From Bacillota bacterium (GTDB taxonomy: Bacteria > Bacillota > Clostridia > Peptostreptococcales > Anaerovoracaceae), in NCBI GenBank assembly GCA_019420305.1, contig JAHZHL010000037.1, positions 1-64,000 of the forward strand: a stretch of 64,000 bases of DNA, given 5' to 3'. The notes below the pieces were generated by a model that saw only the letters and a list, made by a program, of their open reading frames with translations, ran no database searches and was not told the origin of the DNA. Positions 32,143 through 40,579 of this stretch are shown in pieces; position 1 is the stretch's first letter, and each line of letters opens with the position of its first letter. The position numbers and the translations under genes are program-made.

Positions 32143-33553
32143 TTACCGGATCACCTTCTTCCGGTTCTTTCTTTGGTGGCTGATTTGCTGGAAATCCGAA
32201 AGTTTCCATGTTTTCTTCTTTCTGCTGCTTCAGGCGTTCCAATTCCTTAGCCGGATCGTCCACCCACGGGTGATTGGTTATAAGCGTTTCATCCGAAATT
32301 ATCCCAGAGCTCTGCTGTGCAATCTGAGAAAGTTCCAGGTCATTCTTTACCGATGTCCGTGTCCATGTCTGTAAGATCGTATCATCCTTGATAGGAATGT
32401 TCAGATTCCTGCACACGCAACGAATAAACCGACCAAAGCCGAGCCGGAACTCGGTTTCCTGCAGACCGGCCTTTAACTCCAATAAGGAGTAGAGAAAATT
32501 CAGCGCCACTCCGGAGCTGTTTCCAAAATTCTCCGGATCCGGGTCAATTCCTTGTCCTTGTTCGAAAATGCATTTCCTGGTTGTAGAAAGCAATTTCTCC
32601 CGCGCTTCTACCGGCAGGTCAATGGTCAGCGTTGAAACCCCTGATTTATCGTCCTGCCCGTCATTGTCAATCTTAATGGCCTTGTAATATTTCAAATCCC
32701 GCAAAAACTCGCCTAGATCCTGTCCTCCGTAATTGGTCAGGATAAAGATCACTTCTTGAATATCTTCCAGGTCGTTCACAAATCCAGAAAACACTTTGCA
32801 GTAGGTATCGATCAACGCTTTTACGTTCTTTAGGTCGCCTGTATTTGTGTTATTGTTAAAAAACGGGAAGAATGGAACCTCTCCAATTCCGTGTTCGTAT
32901 TCGCTTGACATCTCGCACAGTTTCGGATCCACAACAAAGACCGGATACGCTTCCAGGTGTTCGATTTCTTCTCCGGTTTTCATACGATAAGCACTGCACA
33001 TCTCGTCCGTCCAATATTCATAGACCACATAGGCATCGCCGGTTTCTTCATCAATATCCATATAGGTGCGAAATACGGCCAGAAGCTCCTTGTCTAAATC
33101 GCTAGACCATACCGGAATAATCTGCTCCGATGGAACCACAGCGTACCGGAAATCCCCTTCTTCATTTTTCCAAAAATGCAGCCACCCAATCGAACTATTT
33201 GAAGCATTAATGCACAGATCCTTACAGACCTTCGCATATTTGTCTCCCAGAAACGCCGCCAACTGCTTATTTGCGCTTTTATTTCCTACGTCAAACAGCG
33301 GTGGCGCGGTAAACATGTAAGACGCTTTTTGATTCACAAGTAATCCGTGGAAATTAAAAGGAACCCGGTTGTCTGCATTCCGCATCGGGTTCTCGGTTTC
33401 ATTTTCTTTCTTCTGCTGCTCTTTTTTAGCTGGCTCCCGGAGGATATCCGGCTCATTGTTATAATATCGCTGCGCCGTTTCTGCTTGCCGAACAAAAGCC
33501 ACATGGCCGGCAGAATATCGTTGTATTAATTTTTTTACGGTTTTAATATCCAT
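32132..33553 (-). CDS. Portal protein (SPP1 gp6-like)
   Basis: A 473-residue portal with the gp6 pattern: YSAGHVAFVRQAETAQRYYNNEPDIL, NRVPFNFHGLLVNQKASYMF and the C-terminal region VALNFLYSLLELKAGLQETEFRLG. Twelve copies form the DNA channel at the capsid vertex. It overlaps the MuF gene by 11 nt. Confidence 0.9.
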   Translation of the reverse strand: MDIKTVKKLIQRYSAGHVAFVRQAETAQRYYNNEPDILREPAKKEQQKKENETENPMRNADNRVPFNFHGLLVNQKASYMFTAPPLFDVGNKSANKQLAAFLGDKYAKVCKDLCINASNSSIGWLHFWKNEEGDFRYAVVPSEQIIPVWSSDLDKELLAVFRTYMDIDEETGDAYVVYEYWTDEMCSAYRMKTGEEIEHLEAYPVFVVDPKLCEMSSEYEHGIGEVPFFPFFNNNTNTGDLKNVKALIDTYCKVFSGFVNDLEDIQEVIFILTNYGGQDLGEFLRDLKYYKAIKIDNDGQDDKSGVSTLTIDLPVEAREKLLSTTRKCIFEQGQGIDPDPENFGNSSGVALNFLYSLLELKAGLQETEFRLGFGRFIRCVCRNLNIPIKDDTILQTWTRTSVKNDLELSQIAQQSSGIISDETLITNHPWVDDPAKELERLKQQKEENMETFGFPANQPPKKEPEEGDPVNEE

Positions 33554-33560
33554 AATAGCC

Positions 33561-34829
33561 TCACTTTAAAATTGACACACCATCTTTTTTGCGGATTACG
33601 GTATAGCAGAAATAACGAACCGCATCCATGCAATGATCAAATTGCTTTATGGGTTTGTCTTCTCCGCGCTCCGATGCGCTCTCATCCCAAACATAAGAAG
33701 AGAATTCACGGATTGTATTCTCGCAAGATTTGTGAATTTCAATCCTATCCTGATTCAATAGCGATGCAACAAGTCGGATTCCGTCAAGCACAGCGTTTCT
33801 TGCTTTCTGAATACGATATCCCTGCTGTTTCAACTCTGCGATAAAGGAGGCAGCTGAAGGATCGATAATGATTCGGATCGGAGTTATACCATCCAACCAC
33901 TGTTCCAGATCATCCGCATACTCCCTATCTGTTTTTTGTACACTCTCATCACGCCCGCTATAATAATACTCCTTGCAACAAATCCACTTATCTGCTTCAC
34001 CTTTACACCAAAGCAGAAAAACGGTTGCGTTTTGCGTACCATAGTCACAACTTACATAATAACGATCGCCTGTTATAGTCTTCTGAACGACATGTCGCGC
34101 TGTTTCAAACATGTCGTAAATCAAGCCTTCCGCCATGCACCACAGCCCAAGAATGTAACGTTTGTAAAAGACTCCTGTATACATCGACCGATATCGTTCT
34201 TTAATCTGCTCAGACAGACTGAGGTTGTCGTCCATCGTAAAGTGCAGATACAGGAGGTTCTTTTCCTTGCATCGATCAATCCAGTTTTGCTTAAACCAAT
34301 GATACGGACCTGCCGGATTACAGTTAAACCAAAACTTTGACCCTTCTACCGAGCACCGTCCAGTTGCCTGGTTGACAAAAGACTCCGGCATCAAAGCAAC
34401 TTCGTCAAAGAAAACGCCCGCTAGCGTAATCCCCTGGATTAAATCTTGTGAGCTTTCATCCTTGCCGCCAAAGATATAGAAGTAATTCGTTTTCCCTTTA
34501 AAGCGAATCTCTACCAGATTGTCTGCCCGATGGTCTTTTAGCTTATATCCACGGCTCCGCAGCATCAGCTTCAGAACAGACAAAACATTTCGCCGAAAAG
34601 ATCCAATCGTCTTTCCGCACATGGCAAAATTCTGTTCAGTGAAGTTTTCCATTGCCCACATAATGAAAGCCAATGCCATCGATACTGTTTTACCAGATCG
34701 AATCGCACCGTCAGCTATAATCCCATCACTGTTATGCACTGAAGATTCCGGCAACCACCAAGTCAAAACTTTCTTCTGCTTTACAGAAAAGCGATTAAAG
34801 TGAAACGCTGCCTTTTTTATTTTTCCCAT
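33561..34829 (-). CDS. terL: Terminase large subunit (PBSX type)
   Basis: A 422-residue protein with ATPase motifs GAIRSGKTVS (Walker A-like) and GVFFDEVALM (Walker B) and a nuclease half with YVSCDYGTQNATV and IIIDPSA. It cuts and pumps DNA into the head through the portal. Starts 13 nt inside the small subunit gene. Confidence 0.92.
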   Translation of the reverse strand: MGKIKKAAFHFNRFSVKQKKVLTWWLPESSVHNSDGIIADGAIRSGKTVSMALAFIMWAMENFTEQNFAMCGKTIGSFRRNVLSVLKLMLRSRGYKLKDHRADNLVEIRFKGKTNYFYIFGGKDESSQDLIQGITLAGVFFDEVALMPESFVNQATGRCSVEGSKFWFNCNPAGPYHWFKQNWIDRCKEKNLLYLHFTMDDNLSLSEQIKERYRSMYTGVFYKRYILGLWCMAEGLIYDMFETARHVVQKTITGDRYYVSCDYGTQNATVFLLWCKGEADKWICCKEYYYSGRDESVQKTDREYADDLEQWLDGITPIRIIIDPSAASFIAELKQQGYRIQKARNAVLDGIRLVASLLNQDRIEIHKSCENTIREFSSYVWDESASERGEDKPIKQFDHCMDAVRYFCYTVIRKKDGVSILK

Positions 34830-35692
34830 AGAAAATTCGCCTCGTTTCGTAATGCGTCAATGAATCCATCATCTTCGGATTCTGCGTCTGGATCCTCACC
34901 GCGAATTCTCGCTGTCTCTGCTTTTAGTTTCTCCACCTTAGCCGCCTGCTCTGGCGTGGCCATGTCCATGTGGTCAGCAAGCCAGCTCAGTGCTTTCATT
35001 CGGTCGGCAAGCTTTATTTTCGCTCCGTCTTTTCCCTGGCTGACTTCGCTGACTAAACTGCCGTCCACCGTGTCCGATTCCCGAAACCGGACCGTATTGA
35101 CTGTCTTCTTAAGCGGAACCTTCTCTCCTGTTTCCGGGTCGGTTATTTCAACTGGCCCAAATGCGCCCATTACCTGCACTTCTTCCCGGCCGAACGACAC
35201 ATAATCCGTGATGTCAGAAAAGGCGATTTCCATGTATTTCTGGAAAATGTCCTCCGGCTCAAGCATCGCCTTGTTCATCTTGGCTTGCTTCAGCCGAAAG
35301 ATTTCTTCTCTGATTGCATTGTCCTTCATCAGCTTGGAGCTTCTCGCCATTGCGGATTCGTATGTGCAGTCCGGATAGGCTTTCATATAAGCCCTGGTCG
35401 CATTGAATGATCTGGAATAATATAAACAAAAAAGCCGCTGCTGATCGTTGAGGTCCTCGTTTTTGAGAACCTGCTCCACGTTCTCGGCAGCTGCCTGTTT
35501 TTTCTGTTTTTCTTCTGCTTTTTGTACGCACACTCTCTTCTTTTTTGTGTGCACACCTTTTTTGTCCCATTTGTATCTGGTCTTCCAAGATTTCACGGTG
35601 TTCAGTGTCACGCCGTACTTGGCGGCGATGTCTTTATACTTCATCCCATCCATGTAATCCTGTTCGGCCAGTTCATAGTTTTTTAAATCCAC
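34817..35692 (-). CDS. terS: Terminase small subunit
   Basis: A 291-residue protein. The N-terminal helix-turn-helix (YMDGMKYKDIAAKYGVTLNTVKSWKTRY) reads the pac site; the central terminase_2 segment LNDQQRLFCLYYSRSFNATRAYMKAYP and SARSSKLMKDNAIREEI-type helices promote oligomerisation. It is directly upstream of terL. Confidence 0.88.
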   Translation of the reverse strand: MDLKNYELAEQDYMDGMKYKDIAAKYGVTLNTVKSWKTRYKWDKKGVHTKKKRVCVQKAEEKQKKQAAAENVEQVLKNEDLNDQQRLFCLYYSRSFNATRAYMKAYPDCTYESAMARSSKLMKDNAIREEIFRLKQAKMNKAMLEPEDIFQKYMEIAFSDITDYVSFGREEVQVMGAFGPVEITDPETGEKVPLKKTVNTVRFRESDTVDGSLVSEVSQGKDGAKIKLADRMKALSWLADHMDMATPEQAAKVEKLKAETARIRGEDPDAESEDDGFIDALRNEANFLWEK

Positions 35693-35758
35693 ACCACCAC
35701 CTCTCTTTGTGTTTGCATAATAAAAGAGACAGGCCGAAGCTTGTCTCTTTTATCAATG

Positions 35759-36310
35759 TTATTCGTTGTTTTTTCGTCTTTTTTTTAAATCTTCTAAGTT
35801 TCTTTTGAATTCATCCTTTCTGGCTGCCACCTCTTCCCTATTATATCCGTATATTTTTTCAATCAACTTATATACTCCATTTGTTGCTCTAAGAAAAAAA
35901 ATAATCCCAATTAATAAACACATTATTTGAGTTATAAATAAATACTCTCTGAAAAAAGAAAAGCCCGTTAATAGACATACCCTCTCAATAATACCGGTAA
36001 AAAAGAATATCGCTAATATTGCAGGTATACCACACCAAACAATACTTTTTAAAATCATTTTACTTTTTTCTGTTACGAAGCTTGTGTTTTTCAACTTTTT
36101 CTTTATATCATCCGATAAAAGAGTAGTGAGTATTCCCATTACTGTAAAAGCAAATCCTGCCAAAACAGAGCATATTGTAAATAAATCCATCTGAAATTTC
36201 TGCATCTCTTCCTGACTTGGAATAATAATGATCCTCCAATTATTGTTGATGCTCGCAATTGTTCCAAGTGCAATTATGTATGCAATTGTATACACCACCT
36301 TTTTAGCCAT
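35759..36310 (-). CDS. Four-helix membrane protein of accessory module
   Basis: A 183-residue, AT-rich gene. Hydrophobic segments lie at about 5-22, 40-62, 90-110 and 122-145, followed by a charged cytosolic tail (IYGYNREEVAARKDEFKRNLEDLKKRRKNNE). It lies 21 bp after the 314-residue gene and shares its promoter. A cytosolic sensor plus a small multi-helix membrane protein is a common layout for abortive infection systems. No family is identified with confidence. Confidence 0.68.
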   Translation of the reverse strand: MAKKVVYTIAYIIALGTIASINNNWRIIIIPSQEEMQKFQMDLFTICSVLAGFAFTVMGILTTLLSDDIKKKLKNTSFVTEKSKMILKSIVWCGIPAILAIFFFTGIIERVCLLTGFSFFREYLFITQIMCLLIGIIFFLRATNGVYKLIEKIYGYNREEVAARKDEFKRNLEDLKKRRKNNE

Positions 36311-36331
36311 ACTAAGACTCTCCGTTTCATT

Positions 36332-37276
36332 TTATCTGCCAATGATTTCTTTCAGTATATTTTCATTCTCCCTATATGCCATCACTAGATTTTGTTTATA
36401 TAATTCAACAAGTTCATCTGCTGTATAATATATTCGTTCATAACCTTGTACATGATGATCTGCTATATCAATCGGATAACTAAAATTTTCCTCGAAGAAA
36501 TTATAGTCCTGTGTTTTCTTATTCTCAATTTTTCCTCTAATTTTAGCTTTTCTGTATTTACTTATATTACTGCTTATTACTCGTACTATATTTTGCGACT
36601 CACTTTTTCCCGATAATATAGAAGTTCTCGGTTCACCTTTTAATGTTACATTTAACTGTAAATTTCTATCACTCATTACCCTCAGATATTCATCTTCTTT
36701 CCATCCAAATAAATGTTCCAATGTTTCAGGATTTGGGAGCGGCACTTCAATTTGGATTTGGGAAACTTGAGGCTCTTCTCCCATGTAAAATGTTTCTATT
36801 GCTTTTTCATTTGGTATTGATATAAGTTCTAACTTATACTGTGGGTTGTAAATTTCAAACAATCCCTCTACTGCTTTTATTCCTGGCGCTCCTTGAACTG
36901 ATGCAATAGAAAAAATTCCTGTACTATACTCCAAAACTCCAAATGTATATAACTCTATTCCTTTCTTGTTCTCTATCCCACTTGGTAAGACATCTTCTTT
37001 TTTAAATGTTGTATATTCTCTTTGTATAATACTACTATTCGGCTTCTGTTTGCTTAACCTACAAAAAAATTTATCCTGTTCGTATAAAAAAACATCCAAG
37101 ACAAAGTGTAATGGTTCTGTTAGTGGTGAGATATCCAAAGAACAGTAAGTTTCATTTGGATGACCATTCTTATCTATTATTTCCATAATTTTTTCTTTTA
37201 ATTCTGTAATTGCTATTTCTTTGTCATCTTTATCCAATAGTGATACTTTATAAAAATATACTTGCTTTGTTGCCAT
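36332..37276 (-). CDS. Uncharacterised 314-aa protein of accessory module
   Basis: A 314-residue cytosolic-looking protein, AT-rich: N-terminal strand pattern QVYFYKVSLLDKDDKEIAI, central GIFSIASVQGAPGIKAVEGLFEIYNP, C-terminal KAKIRGKIENKKTQDY. It resembles in general layout the DUF4747/DUF6731 kind of phage-associated proteins, but I cannot confirm this. It has its own promoter after a terminator and sits between the late activator and terminase, a place where cargo genes are tolerated. Candidate defence or exclusion gene. Confidence 0.65.
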   Translation of the reverse strand: MATKQVYFYKVSLLDKDDKEIAITELKEKIMEIIDKNGHPNETYCSLDISPLTEPLHFVLDVFLYEQDKFFCRLSKQKPNSSIIQREYTTFKKEDVLPSGIENKKGIELYTFGVLEYSTGIFSIASVQGAPGIKAVEGLFEIYNPQYKLELISIPNEKAIETFYMGEEPQVSQIQIEVPLPNPETLEHLFGWKEDEYLRVMSDRNLQLNVTLKGEPRTSILSGKSESQNIVRVISSNISKYRKAKIRGKIENKKTQDYNFFEENFSYPIDIADHHVQGYERIYYTADELVELYKQNLVMAYRENENILKEIIGR

Positions 37277-37303
37277 AATCGCACTCCTCCCTCATACTCC
37301 TTC

Positions 37304-37332
37304 ATCATACCCCAAAATATGACAGAACACAA
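37304..37332 (-). promoter_or_regulatory. Own promoter of accessory module
   Basis: On the minus strand TTGTGT (37332-37327), 17-nt spacer, TATGAT (37309-37304); the ATG follows with a GGGAGGAG site. The module can therefore be expressed in the lysogen, apart from late genes. Confidence 0.6.
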
Positions 37333-37382
37333 AGGATTTCGAGTCATTGTTCGGAATATAGACTTTTTGCTACAAATCACAA

Positions 37383-37405
37383 CAAAAACTCCCCCACTCG
37401 GAGGA
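37383..37405 (-). terminator. Terminator in late leader
   Basis: On the minus strand CTCCTCC pairs with GGGGGAG (37405-37399 with 37394-37388; one G-U pair), followed by TTTTTGTTG. It lies about 60 nt after the putative late transcript start, so late transcription must read through it. Confidence 0.7.
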
Positions 37406-37469
37406 GCTTCTGCCGTTATGTTAAAGTATCAGGAGGACATCAAATGCCTTTTATCTTTTTTTACTCACT

Positions 37470-37526
37470 ATCATAATATTACACTTTTTTTGCCCCAGGG
37501 TTGCGATGTTTGCCCCCAGGTCGCGA
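37470..37526 (-). promoter_or_regulatory. Activator-dependent late promoter candidate
   Basis: On the minus strand two direct repeats with a 20-bp period, at 37511-37526 and 37491-37506 on the plus strand (TGCCCCCAGGTCGCGA and TGCCCCAGGGTTGCGA), reach into the -35 position of a TATGAT -10 (37475-37470). There is no consensus -35, as expected for an activator-driven promoter. The RinA-like gene lies directly upstream. Confidence 0.55.
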
Positions 37527-37541
37527 GTTTTTGTAAATTAA

Positions 37542-37946
37542 TTACAGCCAATACATATTTTCGGCAACTCTTCGGATAAACGCCGCCTTGTAATGCCACC
37601 ATGTTGACCGGTGCCCGGCTCTGGGATATGGAGTCTTATAAAGCACGTTATTCCATACCCCATCCCGATAGCATTCCGGTATGTAAAGCTTTGCCTGTTC
37701 AATTGCTTGTAGCTTCCGGAACAACTCCGCACGTTTTAGCCCCTCTCTGGATGTCGGATCGCCCGTATTGCTCCCTCTTGGCTGCCCATCCGGAGGTTCG
37801 GGACTATCCCATATTGCATTATCATATTCTGTTTTCATCCGGTCATAACCTTTAATCATCCAGAGGGTCTGCCGATACAAATCCTCTGGCATATCGCTGT
37901 TTTTTAAGTAATAGTCCCTCACGTTTTCCTCCTTATGCTTTTTCAT
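37542..37946 (-). CDS. RinA/ArpU-like late transcription activator
   Basis: A 134-residue basic helical protein (YRQTLWMIKGYDRMKTEYDNAIWDS, SREGLKRAELFRKLQAIEQA, IPECYRDGVWNNVLYKTPYP, WHYKAAFIRRVAENM). This pattern fits the RinA/ArpU group of small activators that sit at the end of the early region, just before terminase, and turn on packaging and structural genes. It overlaps the gene upstream by 14 nt. Confidence 0.72.
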   Translation of the reverse strand: MKKHKEENVRDYYLKNSDMPEDLYRQTLWMIKGYDRMKTEYDNAIWDSPEPPDGQPRGSNTGDPTSREGLKRAELFRKLQAIEQAKLYIPECYRDGVWNNVLYKTPYPRAGHRSTWWHYKAAFIRRVAENMYWL

Positions 37947-38274
37947 ATTTATTGCAACTTTCCGGCGGACATCCTCTGCTATGTCCCATTATTGCAAGAT
38001 AATCGCACATCAGATCACCTCCAAGGCATGTGCTGTATTTACAATCCGACTTTCCGCAGCGCTTTACACAACGGACGTTTTGACGACGGTGCGTTCTCTT
38101 CTTTCTGCCAACATCGGCACGAAAGGGACTATCTGGAACTTCAATTCCATTTGCTTTCATTTTTGCAATACGGTTATAAATTGACACAATGTGCATATTA
38201 TGTTTTTCGGCAATCTTACGACGAGAAACGCCTGCTTTTAATTCGCTTAAAATCTGTTCATCTGTAATTTTCAT
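37933..38274 (-). CDS. Helix-turn-helix protein with Cys-rich tail
   Basis: A 113-residue protein: N-terminal helix-turn-helix (EQILSELKAGVSRRKIAEKHNMHIVSIYNRI) and C-terminal Cys cluster (CVKRCGKSDCKYSTCLGGDLMCDYL, then RGCPPESCNKY), probably zinc-binding. The start at 38274 has GGGAGAG upstream. It may be a regulator or nucleic acid-binding protein of the middle genes. Confidence 0.65.
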   Translation of the reverse strand: MKITDEQILSELKAGVSRRKIAEKHNMHIVSIYNRIAKMKANGIEVPDSPFRADVGRKKRTHRRQNVRCVKRCGKSDCKYSTCLGGDLMCDYLAIMGHSRGCPPESCNKYEKA

Positions 38275-38651
38275 TCTTCTCTCTCCCACGGTTCCGGTAG
38301 AGGTTTCCAGGCGATTACTTCGCTATAATCTGGTAAAAGAATTTCTGTTCCGTTCATGTAAAAGCTATATCCGGGTTCGTAATATCTTTCCATGTATGTG
38401 ACAGGATACCTCAACTCCCTTTTCCCACCATCCAAATGATTTTTCACAGTAACCATTAATGCTATTCCTAGCGGTGGTTTGTCATTATCAATTGGTATCC
38501 ACCTGTCCGCACTCTTAACTTTTCTCAACTCGTTTAAGGCCGTGTCGATCGCCTCGTCCCAGCCTTTCTCCCATTCCTCAGATGCGTCGCACCCGCCTAA
38601 TTCGGCCAACATCTGTTCTACATCTTTTCGATATACTGTATCGTTATTCAT
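38271..38651 (-). CDS. DUF551 protein
   Basis: A 126-residue protein. The C-terminal part begins DRWIPIDNDKPPLGIALMVTV and ends with VIAWKPLPEPW, the DUF551 pattern common in phages; function unknown. The start at 38651 has GGAGG 7 nt upstream, and the ATG overlaps the stop of the methyltransferase-like gene (TAATG). Confidence 0.75.
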   Translation of the reverse strand: MNNDTVYRKDVEQMLAELGGCDASEEWEKGWDEAIDTALNELRKVKSADRWIPIDNDKPPLGIALMVTVKNHLDGGKRELRYPVTYMERYYEPGYSFYMNGTEILLPDYSEVIAWKPLPEPWEREE

Positions 38652-39253
38652 TATATATCCTCCATTCTTCCGGCCCATTGCTCTGCCATCGCTTTCGCTA
38701 CCCCCTGGAAGGTTTTGCTTCTGTTTTTTTGACGTTCTTTTCCGCCTTTCATGAACCATGTACCAGCTTCGTGACAACCGCATTTGTAATCAACAACCTC
38801 TGTTGGTTTTAATAGAGGCAACCCTTTCAGCCATAGCCGCGTCTTTTTCTGCACAGGGTGCCCGAACTGGTATGGTTGAATTTCCTGCGTGTGTGTTGGC
38901 ATCTCATATATTCTGCTTGATATAGGATTTTCGACACATATCTTGGGACAATCTGCGTTTAAAAATTTTAGAAAAAATTCTTTTGCCTGCAAGCCTTTCT
39001 GATATCTTTCTTCATTCAGCTTTCCGCCTTTAAATAGATGCCTCGCTCCCGCGTTACTCAGATATGTACATGGTGGAAACGCAAGTATCATATCCCACTT
39101 CATCTTCAGAAGCTCTAGCGCGTCAACTTGTATATGCCATTCCGGATGTCCGCCCGAACACGGCTCTATATCGCAGCTGTATGCTTCATGTCCAAGCTTT
39201 CTCATTTCTATTGTTACTGCCTGTGATTCTTCGCAGGCTACAAGTATTTTCAT
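38651..39253 (-). CDS. Orphan cytosine methyltransferase-like protein
   Basis: A 200-residue protein that begins MKILVACEESQAVTIEMRKLG, then has AYSCDIEPCSGGHPEWH, LAFPPCTYLSNAG (PC motif) and CVENPIS (ENP in place of ENV), the core of C5 cytosine methyltransferases but without room for a target-recognition domain. Such short versions are common in phages and may protect phage DNA or be inactive. No restriction enzyme gene is near. AAGGAGGG precedes the ATG at 39253. Confidence 0.7.
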   Translation of the reverse strand: MKILVACEESQAVTIEMRKLGHEAYSCDIEPCSGGHPEWHIQVDALELLKMKWDMILAFPPCTYLSNAGARHLFKGGKLNEERYQKGLQAKEFFLKFLNADCPKICVENPISSRIYEMPTHTQEIQPYQFGHPVQKKTRLWLKGLPLLKPTEVVDYKCGCHEAGTWFMKGGKERQKNRSKTFQGVAKAMAEQWAGRMEDI

Positions 39254-39267
39254 GTTCCCTCCTTTCT

Positions 39268-39334
39268 CCCCGCAGACATTGAAAGGGGAACGCTTTTCCT
39301 TTCTTTTTTGTTTTGCGTTGAACTGCCTGCGGGG
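39268..39334 (-). other. Structured leader before methyltransferase-like gene
   Basis: Outer stem CCCCGCAG (39268-39275) with CTGCGGGG (39327-39334) and inner stem AACGC/GCGTT (39289-39293 with 39315-39319) would form an extended hairpin in the leader, ending about 6 nt before the ribosome site. It could control translation. Confidence 0.4.
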
Positions 39335-39340
39335 AAGTGA

Positions 39341-39367
39341 TTGCAACTTTATTGCAAGTGGTTGCAA
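39341..39367. repeat. Three helically phased TTGCAA repeats
   Basis: TTGCAA occurs at 39341, 39352 and 39362, spaced 11 and 10 bp, one helical turn each, in the gap between two genes. Likely a protein-binding site. Confidence 0.4.
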
Positions 39368-39368
39368 C

Positions 39369-39578
39369 TTAATTATGTTCGCTGTTTAACCAGTCATAAG
39401 TTTTCTTGTAATGCTCATAAAAATCAAATTCACCAAAGGCATCTTTTATCTGCTTATAACTTGCTTGTTGCTTGCTTGATATTGCAAGCAATATCGTTTC
39501 TGTAAAATTTTCAATCGCCTGCTGCTCAAGTGACTTCGCGTCCTCTGTAAATTCGTTGTTGTATTCCCAGTTTTTCAT
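39369..39578 (-). CDS. Hypothetical phage protein (69 aa)
   Basis: A 69-residue acidic helical protein (EDAKSLEQQAIENFTETILLAISSKQQASYKQI). It overlaps the upstream gene by 4 nt. Unknown function. Confidence 0.55.
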   Translation of the reverse strand: MKNWEYNNEFTEDAKSLEQQAIENFTETILLAISSKQQASYKQIKDAFGEFDFYEHYKKTYDWLNSEHN

Positions 39579-39760
39579 TGTTCCTCCGTTATTACTCTAA
39601 CAAACTTCACGCCTTCTTTTTTCCGTACTGTCCCGCGTGACAAGTATGAGCGTATCGTTTTTTCCGTCATTTCATATCGTTTTGATAGCTCAATCACGTT
39701 CTTGCAGACGCAGACTGGAAGTTCATATTCGTCTGCCGTTACGGCCATATAATATTTCAT
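39575..39760 (-). CDS. Small helix-turn-helix-like protein
   Basis: A 61-residue protein: it begins MKYYMAVTADEYELPVCVC, and KNVIELSKRYEMTEKTIRSYLSRGTVRKK suggests a helix-turn-helix. Similar small proteins are common in early regions. ATG 39760 preferred; GTG 39769 is an alternative. Confidence 0.55.
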   Translation of the reverse strand: MKYYMAVTADEYELPVCVCKNVIELSKRYEMTEKTIRSYLSRGTVRKKEGVKFVRVITEEQ

Positions 39761-40038
39761 TTCTCCCACCTCAATCCTGCAAACCTAAGCCCTGTATGCG
39801 CCTCTATTGTCTCCGCTACATCTCTAAGCTGTATCGCGTGTTCTTCTAAATGCCTTGCCCAGTTCTCTAAATCCTTCGCAGACTCAATAATCTGGTCCTC
39901 ATTTAGCCTTAATGTATCTGCCATTACTGCGATGCAAAGTAGAATTGTGTCGCTGACACCGCTCGCCCGCGCCGTGCGTTTTATGCGTTCAATTTCTTTG
40001 TCTGAGTAGGTTTTTTTTGGTCTACGCTTTTGCTTCAC
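39757..40038 (-). CDS. Hypothetical phage protein (93 aa)
   Basis: A 93-residue basic-then-acidic helical protein (KQKRRPKKTYSDKEIERIKRTARA, then NEDQIIESAKDLENWARHLEEHA). GGGAGGTG lies 7 nt before the GTG at 40038, which is preferred over ATG 40074 inside the upstream gene. Confidence 0.55.
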   Translation of the reverse strand: MKQKRRPKKTYSDKEIERIKRTARASGVSDTILLCIAVMADTLRLNEDQIIESAKDLENWARHLEEHAIQLRDVAETIEAHTGLRFAGLRWEK

Positions 40039-40360
40039 TTTCTCGCACCTCCCTACTCTCTTTGAACTTGTCACACATAGCTGCCACCTGAATCAGTTCG
40101 CATGCTCCATTGATTGCCTTCTGCTTGATTTCGTTTACAAGTTTTGAGTATTGATGACATTCATCTCGATATACGCTTTGTTTCAGAGCCACTTCCCATA
40201 TGGTAATCAGTTTTATTTCCGATTGTGCTTCACAAATTTCCTCGCGTAACAATGCTAGTCCCTCATAATCACTAAATGTATATCCGTGATTTTTTATTGC
40301 GGATGTCTTTTCTTTATCGACTAAATCCGATATAATTTCTTTTAAAGCGTTCATATTCAT
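40022..40360 (-). CDS. Hypothetical phage protein (112 aa)
   Basis: A 112-residue helical protein (MNALKEIISDLVDKEKTSAIKNHGYTFSDYEGLALLREEICEAQ). The start at 40360 has AGAGGT upstream. This kind of protein is common in Firmicutes phages but has no known role. Confidence 0.6.
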   Translation of the reverse strand: MNMNALKEIISDLVDKEKTSAIKNHGYTFSDYEGLALLREEICEAQSEIKLITIWEVALKQSVYRDECHQYSKLVNEIKQKAINGACELIQVAAMCDKFKESREVRESEAKA

Positions 40361-40381
40361 AATTAGTACCTCTTTTTTTAT

Positions 40382-40579
40382 TGTCCGAAGCGACCGAACC
40401 ATGTCCGTTCTACTTGTTAGGACGCAAAATTGTTGATATTTCAATGTTTTATCTGTCTGTCCGAACAGCCGAACCACTTTTTGACCCTATAGAAACATAT
40501 ACATACATACTTTTATTATCGTGTAAGGGGTATATCTCGTAAAATATAAATATGGTTAAAATCGAAAATTGTTCGGACA
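40382..40579. repeat. Iteron-like TGTCCGAA repeats in non-coding gap
   Basis: In the 335-bp gap without genes (40361-40695), TGTCCGAA(N3-4)CCGAACCA occurs at 40382-40401 and 40458-40476, a variant TGTCCGTT at 40402-40409 and an inverted TTCGGACA at 40572-40579. The rest is AT-rich. Next to primase and helicase genes this is a candidate replication origin or regulator site. Confidence 0.45.

Noticed and set aside
35759..37276. Direct assignment of the two-gene module as Kiwa (KwaA/KwaB)
   Set aside because: Sizes and a membrane partner are similar, but gene order is opposite and no sequence similarity could be recognised; kept only as an unassigned candidate.
37436..37480. Tiny frame with excellent AGGAGG site encoding about ten residues
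   Set aside because: Too short to support as a gene; it is on the strand opposite the late promoter. A toxic peptide cannot be excluded but there is no further evidence.
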